From Epulopiscium sp. Nele67-Bin004 (GTDB lineage: Bacteria; Bacillota_A; Clostridia; Lachnospirales; Cellulosilyticaceae), in contig LNZQ01000052.1 in the NCBI GenBank assembly GCA_002007315.1, forward strand, positions 1 to 16,977: 16,977 bases of DNA. The letters run 5' to 3'. The translations under genes were made by a program, and so were the position numbers. Within the stretch, counting starts at the first letter, position 1. The number at the start of each line of letters is the position of its first letter. Below are positions 1 to 7,589 of this stretch, piece by piece. The notes below the pieces were generated by a model. The model had not been told where the DNA came from. It saw only the letters and a program-made list of their open reading frames with translations, and ran no database searches.

Positions 1-1357
1 ATTCTTGTAACATCTCGTCTGAGGTAGTTATTGTTTTTGAATTGGCTTGAAACCCACGTTGTGTTGTTATCATACCTGTAAACTCTGTTGATAAATCTAC
101 ATTTGACATTTCAAGTGTACCCGTTAAGAATATACCTTCCATACCAATGCCATCAAATTCTCCCGAGTTTGAAGTTTGAGCAAATAAACTATCGCCCACT
201 TTTTCCATACCTGCTGAGTTTGCAAATTCGGTAACAACAATTTGGCCTAGTAGTTTCATTTCGCCATTTGAATAATATGCATTTATTTTTCCATCAGTAC
301 CAACATCATACCCCATAAGTTCCCCCATTGCTCGTCCTGTACCAGAGCCATTTTTGTCCCCTGTACGTGGGTCAAGCGATGATGTTGCCTCATATTGTGT
401 CAGAAAGCTAATGTCTACAGTAATTTGGTTTTGTGTATCCCCAAAAGTTGAGTTTATAGGAGTTCCAGTAAGCGGATTGTTTAGATCCAGCCCCTCAATT
501 ATGATAAGACCTTCGCCATCACCATAAGTTGGGTCAAGTGTTCCATTTGATGTAAATCCTATAACTTCTTCCCCTGTAAATGCAGGAATTGTAAACTCAT
601 TTCCGTTCGTATCCCAAAGAGTTGTTGTACCTTCGCTATTTGTTGGTATAGAAACCAACCATTCACTGATATCACCATTTACACCCATATATGAGAAACT
701 CATTTCCATACTATAATAATTTCCTAAAGAGTCATAAAATCTAATATTTGTAGAAATAGCATCTCCAGGTATTATTTGGTTTCCATCTTCATCAAATTTA
801 GCCGAGTCTGCAATATTAAGGTTACCCGTAATAGTTACATCCGTTGTTGCCTCTGGTGTTGCACTTGCATTTCCAGTTGAACCAATTTGTAAATCTGAAA
901 CCTGACCTCTAACAATATCTGTTCCATCTGCATTTGCTTGCCAACCTTGAACTTTCATACCATTTGGTATAACCAAGTTACCCCACTGGTCAATTCTTAG
1001 TGCCCCTGCCCTAGTGAAATAAGTTCCATATGCATCTGAAACAACTAACATCCCATCTCCATCAACCATAAGGTCAAATGGATTGTCTGTTCTTTGTGCA
1101 GAACCTGTTGTCATAAGTGTATCAATAGAAGATAAGTTTGACCCAAGTCCAACTTGCATTGCATTTTGACCTCCACGACCTGTTGCATCACTTGCACCTG
1201 TCGCTGGCGTAACAGTTTGTGAAAACACCTCTGCAAATGTTGTACGTTGTGCCTTAAATCCTATTGTATTTACGTTTGCTACGTTGTTACCAATAACATC
1301 CATCGCAATTTGATGAGTTGCTAAACCTGATACACCTGAATACAATGAACGCATCAT
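1..1357 (-). CDS. flgE: Flagellar hook protein FlgE, second (downstream) copy, 3' end cut by window
   Basis: This is a second hook-protein gene directly downstream of a complete flgE. FlgE polymerises outside the cell into the hook, the universal joint between rod and filament. The frame is open for 452 codons from the double ATG at 1352-1357 to the window edge. It starts MMRSLYSGVSGL and carries the rod/hook signature NNVANVNTIGF. By comparison with the neighbour, only about six C-terminal residues (LLSLKR) are missing. Both ends match the upstream copy closely, while the middle differs: here NEFTIPAFTGEEVIGF, there NEYTADGISLTGDGVVGF. One-codon length changes also occur (NQIIPGD against NLLEGD). 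It has its own good ribosome site, GGAGG, 8 bases before the ATG. No frameshift or stop is seen, so it looks functional, not a decaying copy. Family assignment is firm; the specific role of the second copy is unknown. Confidence 0.93.
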   Translation of the reverse strand, partial: MMRSLYSGVSGLATHQIAMDVIGNNVANVNTIGFKAQRTTFAEVFSQTVTPATGASDATGRGGQNAMQVGLGSNLSSIDTLMTTGSAQRTDNPFDLMVDGDGMLVVSDAYGTYFTRAGALRIDQWGNLVIPNGMKVQGWQANADGTDIVRGQVSDLQIGSTGNASATPEATTDVTITGNLNIADSAKFDEDGNQIIPGDAISTNIRFYDSLGNYYSMEMSFSYMGVNGDISEWLVSIPTNSEGTTTLWDTNGNEFTIPAFTGEEVIGFTSNGTLDPTYGDGEGLIIIEGLDLNNPLTGTPINSTFGDTQNQITVDISFLTQYEATSSLDPRTGDKNGSGTGRAMGELMGYDVGTDGKINAYYSNGEMKLLGQIVVTEFANSAGMEKVGDSLFAQTSNSGEFDGIGMEGIFLTGTLEMSNVDLSTEFTGMITTQRGFQANSKTITTSDEMLQE

Positions 1358-1385
1358 AGTACATTCCTCCTCTCTATTATTACCA

Positions 1386-1414
1386 ATTTAAACCTTGTTA
1401 CTCCTATGTGACAA
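1386..1414 (-). promoter_or_regulatory. Possible weak sigma-A promoter for the second flgE
   Basis: On the minus strand TTGTCA (1409-1414) is followed after 17 bases by TTAAAT (1386-1391). These match the -35 consensus at five of six positions and the -10 at four of six. A start near 1379 would give a leader of about 20 bases containing the ribosome site. The -35 lies inside the 3' arm of the spacer hairpin, so chance similarity is quite possible in this AT-rich spacer. Confidence 0.25.
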
Positions 1415-1430
1415 AAAAAGTCACACAGGA
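1402..1430 (-). other. RNA hairpin in the spacer between the two flgE genes
   Basis: In the minus-strand transcript an 11-base arm UCCUGUGUGAC (1430-1420) pairs with GUCACAUAGGA (1412-1402) around a seven-U loop. All eleven positions pair in that RNA, one as G-U. The same position would be an A-C mismatch in a plus-strand RNA. No U-tract follows the stem, so it is not a standard intrinsic terminator. It lies between the stop of the first flgE and the ribosome site of the second, where it could act in mRNA processing, 3'-end stability or differential expression of the two hook genes. The function is inferred. Confidence 0.6.
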
Positions 1431-1437
1431 TTATAAA

Positions 1438-2817
1438 TTATCGTTTTAAGCTAAGTAATTCTTGTAACATTTCATCTGAAGTAGTAATAGTTTTTGAGTT
1501 TGCTTGGAAACCACGTTGAGTAGTTATCATTCCTGTAAACTCTGTTGATAAGTCAACGTTTGACATTTCAAGTGTACCTGTTAAGAATATACCTTCCATA
1601 CCAATACCGTCAAATTCTCCTGAGTTTGCTGTTTGTGCGAACAAGCTATCCCCAACTTTTTCCATACCTGCTGAGTTTGCAAATTCTGTAACAACTATTT
1701 GTCCAAGAAGTTTCATTTCACCATTTGAATAATATGCATTAATTTTTCCATCTGTACCAACATCATAACCCATAAGTTCACCCATTGCACGACCTGTACC
1801 AGAACCATCTACGTCCCCTGTACGTGGGTCAAGTGATGAAGTTGCTTCATATTGAGTGATATAGCTGATATCTACTGTTACTAGACCTTCTGAGTCCCCA
1901 AAAGTTGAGTTTACAGGTGTTCCAGTTATAGGATTATTTAAGTCTAATCCATCTATTATTAGTAGTCCTTCTCCATCTCCATACGTTGGGTCAAGTGTAC
2001 CGTTTGATGTAAATCCTACAACTCCATCTCCTGTTAGTGATATTCCGTCAGCAGTATATTCATTACCATTTGTGTCCCAAAGAGTTGTTGTTCCATCGTC
2101 ATTAGTAGGTATGCTTACGCTCCACTCACTTATATCTCCATTTACTCCAAGATATCTAAATTGAATTTCCATACTATAATAGTTTCCTAGAGAATCATAA
2201 AATCTAATGTTTGTAGAGATTGGATCTCCTTCTAACAAGTTTCCATCTTCATCAAATACAGCTGAGTCTGAAACGTTAAGGTTACCTGTAACAGTAACGT
2301 CTGTTGTTGCTTCTGGTGTTGCACTTGCATTTCCAACTGAACCAATTTGTAAGTCTGTAACTTGACCTCTAACTATATCTGTTCCATCTGCATTTGCTGG
2401 CCAACCTTGAACTTTCATACCATTTGGTATAACTAAGTTACCCCATTGGTCAATTCTTAGTGCCCCTGCTCTAGTAAAGTATGTTCCATATGCATCAGAA
2501 ACAATTAACATTCCATCACCATCAATCATAAGGTCAAATGGGTTATCTGTTCTTTGTGCAGAACCTGTAGTCATCAGTGTATCGATTGATGATAAGTTTG
2601 ACCCAAGACCTACTTGCATTGCATTTTGTCCCCCACGACCTGTTGCATCACTTGCACCTGTCGCTGGTGTAACAGTTTGTGAAAACACCTCTGCAAAAGT
2701 AGTTCTTTGTGCCTTAAACCCTATTGTATTAACGTTTGCTACGTTGTTACCAATAACATCCATTGCGATTTGATGAGTCGCTAGACCCGATACCCCTGAA
2801 TATAATGAACGCATCAT
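1438..2817 (-). CDS. flgE: Flagellar hook protein FlgE, first (upstream) copy
   Basis: Complete hook protein of 459 residues, exported through the flagellar type III apparatus and assembled under the FlgD cap. The N-terminal region (about 1-75) has the rod/hook family signature NNVANVNTIGFK. The C-terminal D0 helix region ends QRGFQANSKTITTSDEMLQELLSLKR-like, shared by axial proteins. The centre (about 150-330) is a large variable outer domain, so the protein is much longer than the roughly 260-residue Bacillus subtilis FlgE. The start is the first of two ATGs, with AAGGAGG nine bases upstream; the second ATG would shorten it by one residue. It follows flgD by 57 bases and is followed after 80 bases by its diverged duplicate. 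Many clostridial fla operons carry a small conserved flagellar operon gene between flgD and flgE; there is no room for one here. Confidence 0.97.
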   Translation of the reverse strand: MMRSLYSGVSGLATHQIAMDVIGNNVANVNTIGFKAQRTTFAEVFSQTVTPATGASDATGRGGQNAMQVGLGSNLSSIDTLMTTGSAQRTDNPFDLMIDGDGMLIVSDAYGTYFTRAGALRIDQWGNLVIPNGMKVQGWPANADGTDIVRGQVTDLQIGSVGNASATPEATTDVTVTGNLNVSDSAVFDEDGNLLEGDPISTNIRFYDSLGNYYSMEIQFRYLGVNGDISEWSVSIPTNDDGTTTLWDTNGNEYTADGISLTGDGVVGFTSNGTLDPTYGDGEGLLIIDGLDLNNPITGTPVNSTFGDSEGLVTVDISYITQYEATSSLDPRTGDVDGSGTGRAMGELMGYDVGTDGKINAYYSNGEMKLLGQIVVTEFANSAGMEKVGDSLFAQTANSGEFDGIGMEGIFLTGTLEMSNVDLSTEFTGMITTQRGFQANSKTITTSDEMLQELLSLKR

Positions 2818-2874
2818 AATAAAATTCCTCCTTATTTTACATCTAATATTGAATTTTTCTAAACTATCCCCGTA

Positions 2875-3705
2875 TTATTCTTCGTCTGTTGATGTACTAT
2901 CACTTGTTGATACATCTTCACCAGTTAATGGATCTCTAACCGCTTCAAGATCATCAAAGTTCATGTAATATCCGTTTACATAAATATAAGTGTTATTTTC
3001 TTGTACCGCAACGTATTGTGCAATACCTGTGATAGTTATTTCGTTTCCATCATCATCTAATACAGTACCTGTAACTTCACGTCCTGTTATCGTTGGATTG
3101 TCAACCAAACTTTGTACGTTTTCAAATTCGATAACAACTTCTTTGTCCCCTGTTCCAACAACAACATAAGCCGTCGTTCCATCAAGTCTAACCTCAAGTA
3201 CTTCACCTTCAATAATTGTTGATTCTGCGTCACCATATATCGCCATATCAACAACTGCTTGAATTGTTTTTCCAATCGTTTCAAACGCTGATGAACCAGA
3301 TGTGATGTTGCTTGAGTCATAAACGTATTGAACTTGATCCATCTCAATTTCAGTTCCATTTACGCCAAGATACGTCGTACTTCCTGAAACTTTAACGTAT
3401 TCAACTTGACCGATAGTATAATCTATTCCTCCGTTGCTATAATCCACATACTCTATGAAACTTCCAACCATATCTAGAGCCATTTGTTTTTCCGTGATGT
3501 TTGCAATATTAGTCATTTGTTCTAAGGCTGAAAATTGTGCAAGCTGTGCAAGCATTTCTGAGTTATCCATTGGGTCAAGTGGATCTTGATATTGAAGCTG
3601 TGTAATTAACAGCTCCAAAAACGCCTCTTGCCCAAGCTCTTGTACTGGTTCTCTAACTTCGACAGTATTTTGTATTATTGAACTGTCAAATGAAACATAA
3701 CTCAT
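2875..3705 (-). CDS. flgD: Flagellar hook cap/assembly protein FlgD
   Basis: FlgD is the scaffold cap under which hook subunits polymerise. The family-defining N-terminal segment is clear: QEAFLELLITQLQYQDPLDP at residues 26-45, then NSEMLAQLAQFSALEQM at 48-64. The remainder (about 80-276) does not look like the classical FlgD Ig/tudor domain. It holds three related beta-rich modules at roughly 99-130, 166-202 and 227-258, each with a Y-x-V core and an ending like V-x-x-V-x-D. The protein ends in an acidic Ser/Thr tail. The start is set by AGGAGG seven to eight bases before the ATG at 3705. It lies 15 bases after fliK and 57 before flgE, so it is co-transcribed with its partner. At 276 residues it is longer than many FlgD proteins. 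Confidence 0.93.
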   Translation of the reverse strand: MSYVSFDSSIIQNTVEVREPVQELGQEAFLELLITQLQYQDPLDPMDNSEMLAQLAQFSALEQMTNIANITEKQMALDMVGSFIEYVDYSNGGIDYTIGQVEYVKVSGSTTYLGVNGTEIEMDQVQYVYDSSNITSGSSAFETIGKTIQAVVDMAIYGDAESTIIEGEVLEVRLDGTTAYVVVGTGDKEVVIEFENVQSLVDNPTITGREVTGTVLDDDGNEITITGIAQYVAVQENNTYIYVNGYYMNFDDLEAVRDPLTGEDVSTSDSTSTDEE

Positions 3706-3720
3706 AAGTCTTACCTCCTA

Positions 3721-5013
3721 CTATATCTTAACATTTACATTTTGATCATGTTGTACTTGTGCAATATCCCCTTCTTCTTGATGTACTTCTGCCGCTTCAA
3801 GTTCTTCAAGGTGCATTTGTAACAACTCTTCTATTCTCTTATTTGATTTGTTTTTTTGGTGATTCATTTGTTCTTGGTAACCTTGATCTTTAACTTCAAC
3901 GTTAAATTCACCCACTGTTAAGCCTTGTGCTTCCATAGCTTCTTTTAGTGCCTCAATTTGATCTAGAACCATCTCTTTTACTTTTTCGCTGTCAACCTTG
4001 ATTTCTCCTCTAATTACTCCACTGTTTTCAGTAACAGTTAGTGATAATTTTCCAAGGCTTTCAGGGTCTAAGTCGATTGTAATTTGTTTCCCATCACTTA
4101 AAGTAACAATTTGGATAGTATCTATCAGTTGAGTCATGATAGGTTTTGCATCACCCCCTGTAAAAGCCGATGAAGCCGAAGATACTCCTGCTGCCATATC
4201 AGTTTTAAACGCATTTGTTAAATTTACAAATGGATTAAAGTTTGGATCTTCAACTGATACGTCTTGATTAACAAAAAATGGTAGTTCTTTGTCTTCATCG
4301 CCTGTGTTTTGTTTTCCTGTTTCAACTTCAACTTCAATTTCTTGTGTTGAAGTTGTTGTGCTTTGTTGATTAATTGCATCGTTATCTAATGAAATTTCAC
4401 TGTCCTCAGATGCTGTTTTTAAGTCAAAACTTCTTAAAACTACATCTTCAACATCAACTTCTTCAACAAATTCTTCAATCACAAACTCATTGTTTGTAAG
4501 CAAATCTTTTAATCCAATAATACTTTGTTGTAAATCTGCATCTGTCACTAAATCCTCAAAAGTGTACAACTCACTTATTATAGTATCAAGAAGTCCCATA
4601 TCTTCAAACAAATCACCAACGTTAGCATCTAAAGAACTCAACAGTTCAACAAGTTGTTCTTGTGGAATTTGTAGCATTGTAGCCATCATAGCAATTGCAT
4701 CTTCCTCAGAAATTTCTTGTTGGTCGCCATTTGCTGGCTTTGTAGTTTCTTTTGTAACTTTTTTATCTGAAACTTGGTTAGTATCTTTATTTGTAGTATC
4801 TTTATTTGTAGTTGTACTATCTTTTTTACTATAGTCATCTTTTTTATAGCTATTATCAGTACTATTACTGCTACTACTTTGGTTGTTATTACTACTATTT
4901 GCCGATGCTGTATCTAATGCACTTTTAAAGCTGTCTTGTGCACTTGAACTAAACGACGTTGATTGTGTGTTACCAAAAGTGTTTGCTATAAATTGAACTG
5001 CTAATGTACTCAT
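3721..5013 (-). CDS. fliK: Flagellar hook-length control protein FliK
   Basis: FliK is a secreted ruler that measures hook length and switches the export gate from hook to filament substrates. The C-terminal Flg_hook domain is recognisable at about 295-374, with the core LDPESLGKLSLTV followed by GEIKV and a helix VKEMVLDQIEALKEAM ending before GLTVGEFNVEV. The first 100 residues are low-complexity Ser/Asn/Thr/Lys and include a perfect 15-base tandem duplication (NKDTT/NKDTN). The middle is acidic and poorly conserved, as usual for this family. A charged Gln/Glu-rich tail follows the domain. The ribosome site AAGGGGG precedes the ATG at 5013. It sits between the ylxF-type gene and flgD, its usual place in Firmicutes. 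Assignment depends mainly on the C-domain and context. Confidence 0.92.
   Translation of the reverse strand: MSTLAVQFIANTFGNTQSTSFSSSAQDSFKSALDTASANSSNNNQSSSSNSTDNSYKKDDYSKKDSTTTNKDTTNKDTNQVSDKKVTKETTKPANGDQQEISEEDAIAMMATMLQIPQEQLVELLSSLDANVGDLFEDMGLLDTIISELYTFEDLVTDADLQQSIIGLKDLLTNNEFVIEEFVEEVDVEDVVLRSFDLKTASEDSEISLDNDAINQQSTTTSTQEIEVEVETGKQNTGDEDKELPFFVNQDVSVEDPNFNPFVNLTNAFKTDMAAGVSSASSAFTGGDAKPIMTQLIDTIQIVTLSDGKQITIDLDPESLGKLSLTVTENSGVIRGEIKVDSEKVKEMVLDQIEALKEAMEAQGLTVGEFNVEVKDQGYQEQMNHQKNKSNKRIEELLQMHLEELEAAEVHQEEGDIAQVQHDQNVNVKI
4782..4811 (-). repeat. Two perfect 15-base tandem repeats inside fliK
   Basis: The unit tatctttatttgtag (plus strand) occurs twice without a gap at 4782-4796 and 4797-4811, followed by a degenerate third piece. 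It encodes the NKDTT-NKDTN stretch near residues 70-79 of FliK. The unit is a whole number of codons, so slippage would lengthen or shorten the protein without breaking the frame. Confidence 0.85.
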
Positions 5014-5038
5014 AAATGATCCCCCTTATATTTTAATC

Positions 5039-5833
5039 CTAGTTAAATGGTGATAGCAGCCTTATAACTTGTGCTGCATTATCTACTGACATTTTATCAA
5101 GTATAGATGCCTTACTACTTGTATCCATATTTTCTAAAATATTCTGTACTAAAACTATATCTGTTTCTAAAAGTAATTCTAACGCTGCTGCTGCTTGTGA
5201 TACCTTCATATCAGCAATTAGCGATGCATGAGCTTGTTGCTCTGCAGTTAGTGCAACGCCTCCTTTTAGGCTTGCATATATTTGGGCTGCTGTTTCAGGA
5301 TACATATCTTCATATGTTTTCACAAATAGTGATGGATTTGCATTTGCAAGTTCATAATCCCAAGCCAGTTGCTCTGCAACAAAAGCATTATATTCTGACT
5401 CGAACGTTTGTAATCTGGAAATTTGTGCTCTAAGCTCTGTATTAGTATCTTGCAAATTTGCGATACTAGTATCTTTTGCCGCAAGCTGTGCTTCCAAACT
5501 TTGTATATACGGGTCAACAACTTCTTCTACTTCTTCCCTAATAACAAATATACTATTAAGCACTGGTATATCTTGTGTCATTTCTGCAATCTGGGGGTAT
5601 ACCATATCCCAGTTTAAATACATAATAACACCCAACACTAAAAAAAGAAATAGTAATATAAATTTTCTTTTCTTTTTTTTCTCTTTCTTAGCTTCTTTCT
5701 TGGCTTCCTTCTTAGCTTCTTTTTCAGCTTTTTTAGCTTCTTTTTCGGCTTCTTTTTCAGCTTTTTCAGCTTCTTTTGCGGCTTTTTGTTCTTCCTTACT
5801 TAGTTCTTCTGGCGCTTCGTTCTCTGTGCTCAC
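5039..5833 (-). CDS. ylxF: Membrane-anchored coiled-coil flagellar operon protein (YlxF/FlaA-type, MotE/MgtE_N-like)
   Basis: The protein has a charged cytoplasmic N-terminus very rich in Lys, Glu and Ala (to about residue 57). One membrane span follows (FILLFLFLVLGVIMYLNW, about 58-75), then a coiled coil (about 104-145), and a helical C-terminal domain (about 160-264). The C-domain has repeated phrases such as ALELLLETD, VQNILENMD and KASILDKM, which resemble the MgtE N-domain found in MotE-like proteins. The slot between fliJ and fliK, together with this architecture, matches Bacillus YlxF, whose exact role is not firmly known to me. The GTG at 5833 begins one base past the fliJ stop and has GGGG six bases before it. 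A GTG at 5845 would add four residues and overlap fliJ, but lacks a Shine-Dalgarno. The name is moderately certain; the architecture is clear. Confidence 0.8.
   Translation of the reverse strand: MSTENEAPEELSKEEQKAAKEAEKAEKEAEKEAKKAEKEAKKEAKKEAKKEKKKKRKFILLFLFLVLGVIMYLNWDMVYPQIAEMTQDIPVLNSIFVIREEVEEVVDPYIQSLEAQLAAKDTSIANLQDTNTELRAQISRLQTFESEYNAFVAEQLAWDYELANANPSLFVKTYEDMYPETAAQIYASLKGGVALTAEQQAHASLIADMKVSQAAAALELLLETDIVLVQNILENMDTSSKASILDKMSVDNAAQVIRLLSPFN
5663..5797 (-). repeat. Lys/Glu/Ala-rich repetitive tract in the ylxF-type gene
   Basis: The codons here spell a degenerate repeat of EAEK, EAKK and KEAKK units ending in a run of Lys/Arg just before the membrane span. At DNA level, copies of a gcttcttttt-type unit recur. 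Such a sequence is expected to form a long charged single helix next to the membrane. The repeats are imperfect, with no equal spacers. Confidence 0.75.
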
Positions 5834-5834
5834 T

Positions 5835-6284
5835 CTATTCCCCACTTTCTTGCTTAATGTAGCGATAACTTACTATTTCATCTATCAATTTTTGTTCTTC
5901 TTCTCTCATCAATTCTTGTTGTTCAAGCTTGTGAATTTCTTTAAGATTTTCCAAAATTTTTCTAGACTTCATAGCTTCCACTAAGTTATTTTGTTTTTCT
6001 AGAATAGTTTCTGAGGCCTTTTCTATATCTTGATCAATAGCTGTAATTTTATTAAAAAGGTCAACTTTGTAATTATTTAAATTGTCAATAGTAGCTGGGT
6101 CTATCTTACCAGATAAACACTTTACTAGTTCATCACTAAGCTCTCGTTGCTCTTGTTTTAGAATTTCTTTTTGAGCATCAAGTTTTTCTTTATGTGCATA
6201 AGCATCAGCAAGCTCTTTTTTCTTAACTTTTTCGATGTTATTTTTTAAAGATAAAACTGACTCAAGCCTAAATTTTGCAGCCAT
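5835..6284 (-). CDS. fliJ: Flagellar export chaperone/stalk protein FliJ
   Basis: A 149-residue, almost wholly helical and highly charged protein. FliJ inserts into the FliI hexamer and links the ATPase ring to the export gate protein FlhA. The N-terminal FRLESVLSLKNNIEKVKKKELA is typical of Firmicute FliJ (aromatic-x-Leu then L-x-x-K). The rest is long coiled coil with heptads through about residue 130. It begins only three bases after the fliI stop and uses the ribosome site GGTGGT, which overlaps the fliI end, so the two are likely translationally coupled. The sequence alone is of low complexity; position directly after fliI makes the call firm. Confidence 0.93.
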   Translation of the reverse strand: MAAKFRLESVLSLKNNIEKVKKKELADAYAHKEKLDAQKEILKQEQRELSDELVKCLSGKIDPATIDNLNNYKVDLFNKITAIDQDIEKASETILEKQNNLVEAMKSRKILENLKEIHKLEQQELMREEEQKLIDEIVSYRYIKQESGE

Positions 6285-6287
6285 ATT

Positions 6288-7589
6288 TTAACCACCAATT
6301 TCTTTCATTAATTTTAGCGTTTCATCAATACTAATGTTGTCACTAGTTTGTTGAGTTAAAAATTTGTTTATAGCCTCCATCTTAACAATCGCTTTATCAA
6401 TTTCTGGATTACTTCCTTTATTATAAGCCCCAACATTGATAAGGTCTTCTGCTTCGTGATATATAGCCATATATTTTTTTATTTCCATTGCCCACTTTCT
6501 ATGCTCTGGTGATGTTATATCACCCATTACCCTAGATATACTTGCAAGTACATCAATAGCTGGATAATGTGCTTTGTGAGCGATTTTACGAGATAACATA
6601 ATATGACCATCTAAAATACCCCTTGCGGTATCTGTTATTGGTTCATTAAAGTCATCTCCATCAACTAATACTGTGTATAGCCCTGTTATACTTCCTTTGT
6701 CGTCATTTCCTGCACGTTCAAGTAGCTTTGGCATTACTGCAAAAACCGACGGTGTATATCCCCTTGAAATCGGAGGCTCTCCTATCGATAATCCTATCTC
6801 TCGTTGTGCCATAGAAAAACGTGTTAATGAGTCCATAAGGAGCAACACATCTTTACCTTGACTTCTAAAGTATTCTGCCATCGCAGTAGCTGATTTTGCC
6901 GATTTAAGCCTAATTAAGGCGGGCTGGTCAGATGTTGCCACAACTACTATGGAACGTTTTAGTCCTTCAAGTTTCAAGTCTTTTTCAATAAACTCTCTAA
7001 CCTCACGACCACGCTCTCCTATTAGAGCGATTACGTTTATATCCGAAAGAGCATTTCTGGCTATCATACCCATAAGTGTACTTTTACCAACCCCACTACC
7101 TGCAAATATTCCCATACGTTGTCCTTTGCCAAGGCTAAGCATACCATCTATCGCCTTAACACCTAAAACTAGTTGTGTTTCTATTCGTTCTCTTGAAAGC
7201 GGATTTGGAGCTGTGTTTTCAATCGGTGCATCAAACTTACAGTTCATAATTTCACCATCAAGCGGATTTCCTTGCCAGTCAACAACTTTTCCAAGTAGCG
7301 ACTCATCAACTTTAACACTAATTTTTTGCCCTGTAGCTAAAACTTCGCAACCTGGTCCTATCCCCTCGATATCGCCAAGTGGCATAAGCAAAATGTTTCT
7401 ATCTCTAAATCCAACAACTTCAGCAAGTAAGTTTTTACCTCTATCCTTAGTAACTACTTCACAAATATCCCCGATATTTGATATTGGTCCGATTGACTCA
7501 ATCGCCATTCCGACCACCTTTGTAACTCTACCTTTATACAAAAAAGGAGTTTTTTCAGTAACTTGTTTATATTTTGCAAAATCAATCAT
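6288..7589 (-). CDS. fliI: Flagellum-specific export ATPase FliI
   Basis: This cytoplasmic hexameric ATPase, related to F1-beta, drives unfolding and entry of flagellar export substrates. The Walker A motif GSGVGKST is at residues 164-171 and the catalytic-glutamate motif GERGREV at 191-197. The Walker B strand VLLLMDSLTR has its Asp at 253. The family phrase GEPPISRGYTPSVF follows. The N-terminal beta-barrel and the C-terminal helical domain are both present, and the length of 433 is normal. The ATG at 7589 overlaps the fliH stop by four bases (ATGA type). A GAGG ribosome site lies seven to eight bases upstream, inside the fliH end, arguing for coupled production with FliH, its regulator. 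It sits in the standard fliH-fliI-fliJ trio. Confidence 0.98.
   Translation of the reverse strand: MIDFAKYKQVTEKTPFLYKGRVTKVVGMAIESIGPISNIGDICEVVTKDRGKNLLAEVVGFRDRNILLMPLGDIEGIGPGCEVLATGQKISVKVDESLLGKVVDWQGNPLDGEIMNCKFDAPIENTAPNPLSRERIETQLVLGVKAIDGMLSLGKGQRMGIFAGSGVGKSTLMGMIARNALSDINVIALIGERGREVREFIEKDLKLEGLKRSIVVVATSDQPALIRLKSAKSATAMAEYFRSQGKDVLLLMDSLTRFSMAQREIGLSIGEPPISRGYTPSVFAVMPKLLERAGNDDKGSITGLYTVLVDGDDFNEPITDTARGILDGHIMLSRKIAHKAHYPAIDVLASISRVMGDITSPEHRKWAMEIKKYMAIYHEAEDLINVGAYNKGSNPEIDKAIVKMEAINKFLTQQTSDNISIDETLKLMKEIGG

Larger units (their letters stand above)
1..2817 (-). repeat. Tandem paralogous duplication covering two flgE genes
   Basis: Positions 1-1357 align with 1458-2817 as head-to-tail copies of the same gene. 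The 5' and 3' portions contain long stretches with only scattered synonymous changes, for example 1171-1220 against 2631-2680. The central part shows clustered amino-acid differences and small in-frame length changes. This pattern fits an old duplication with either purifying selection or gene conversion on the ends and free divergence in the surface-exposed middle. The repeat may extend beyond the left window edge. Confidence 0.9.

Noticed and set aside
5663..5797. Repeated gcttcttttt-like units suggesting a CRISPR-like array
   Set aside because: The units are degenerate, contiguous and in frame. They encode a Lys/Glu/Ala helix, and there are no unique spacers.
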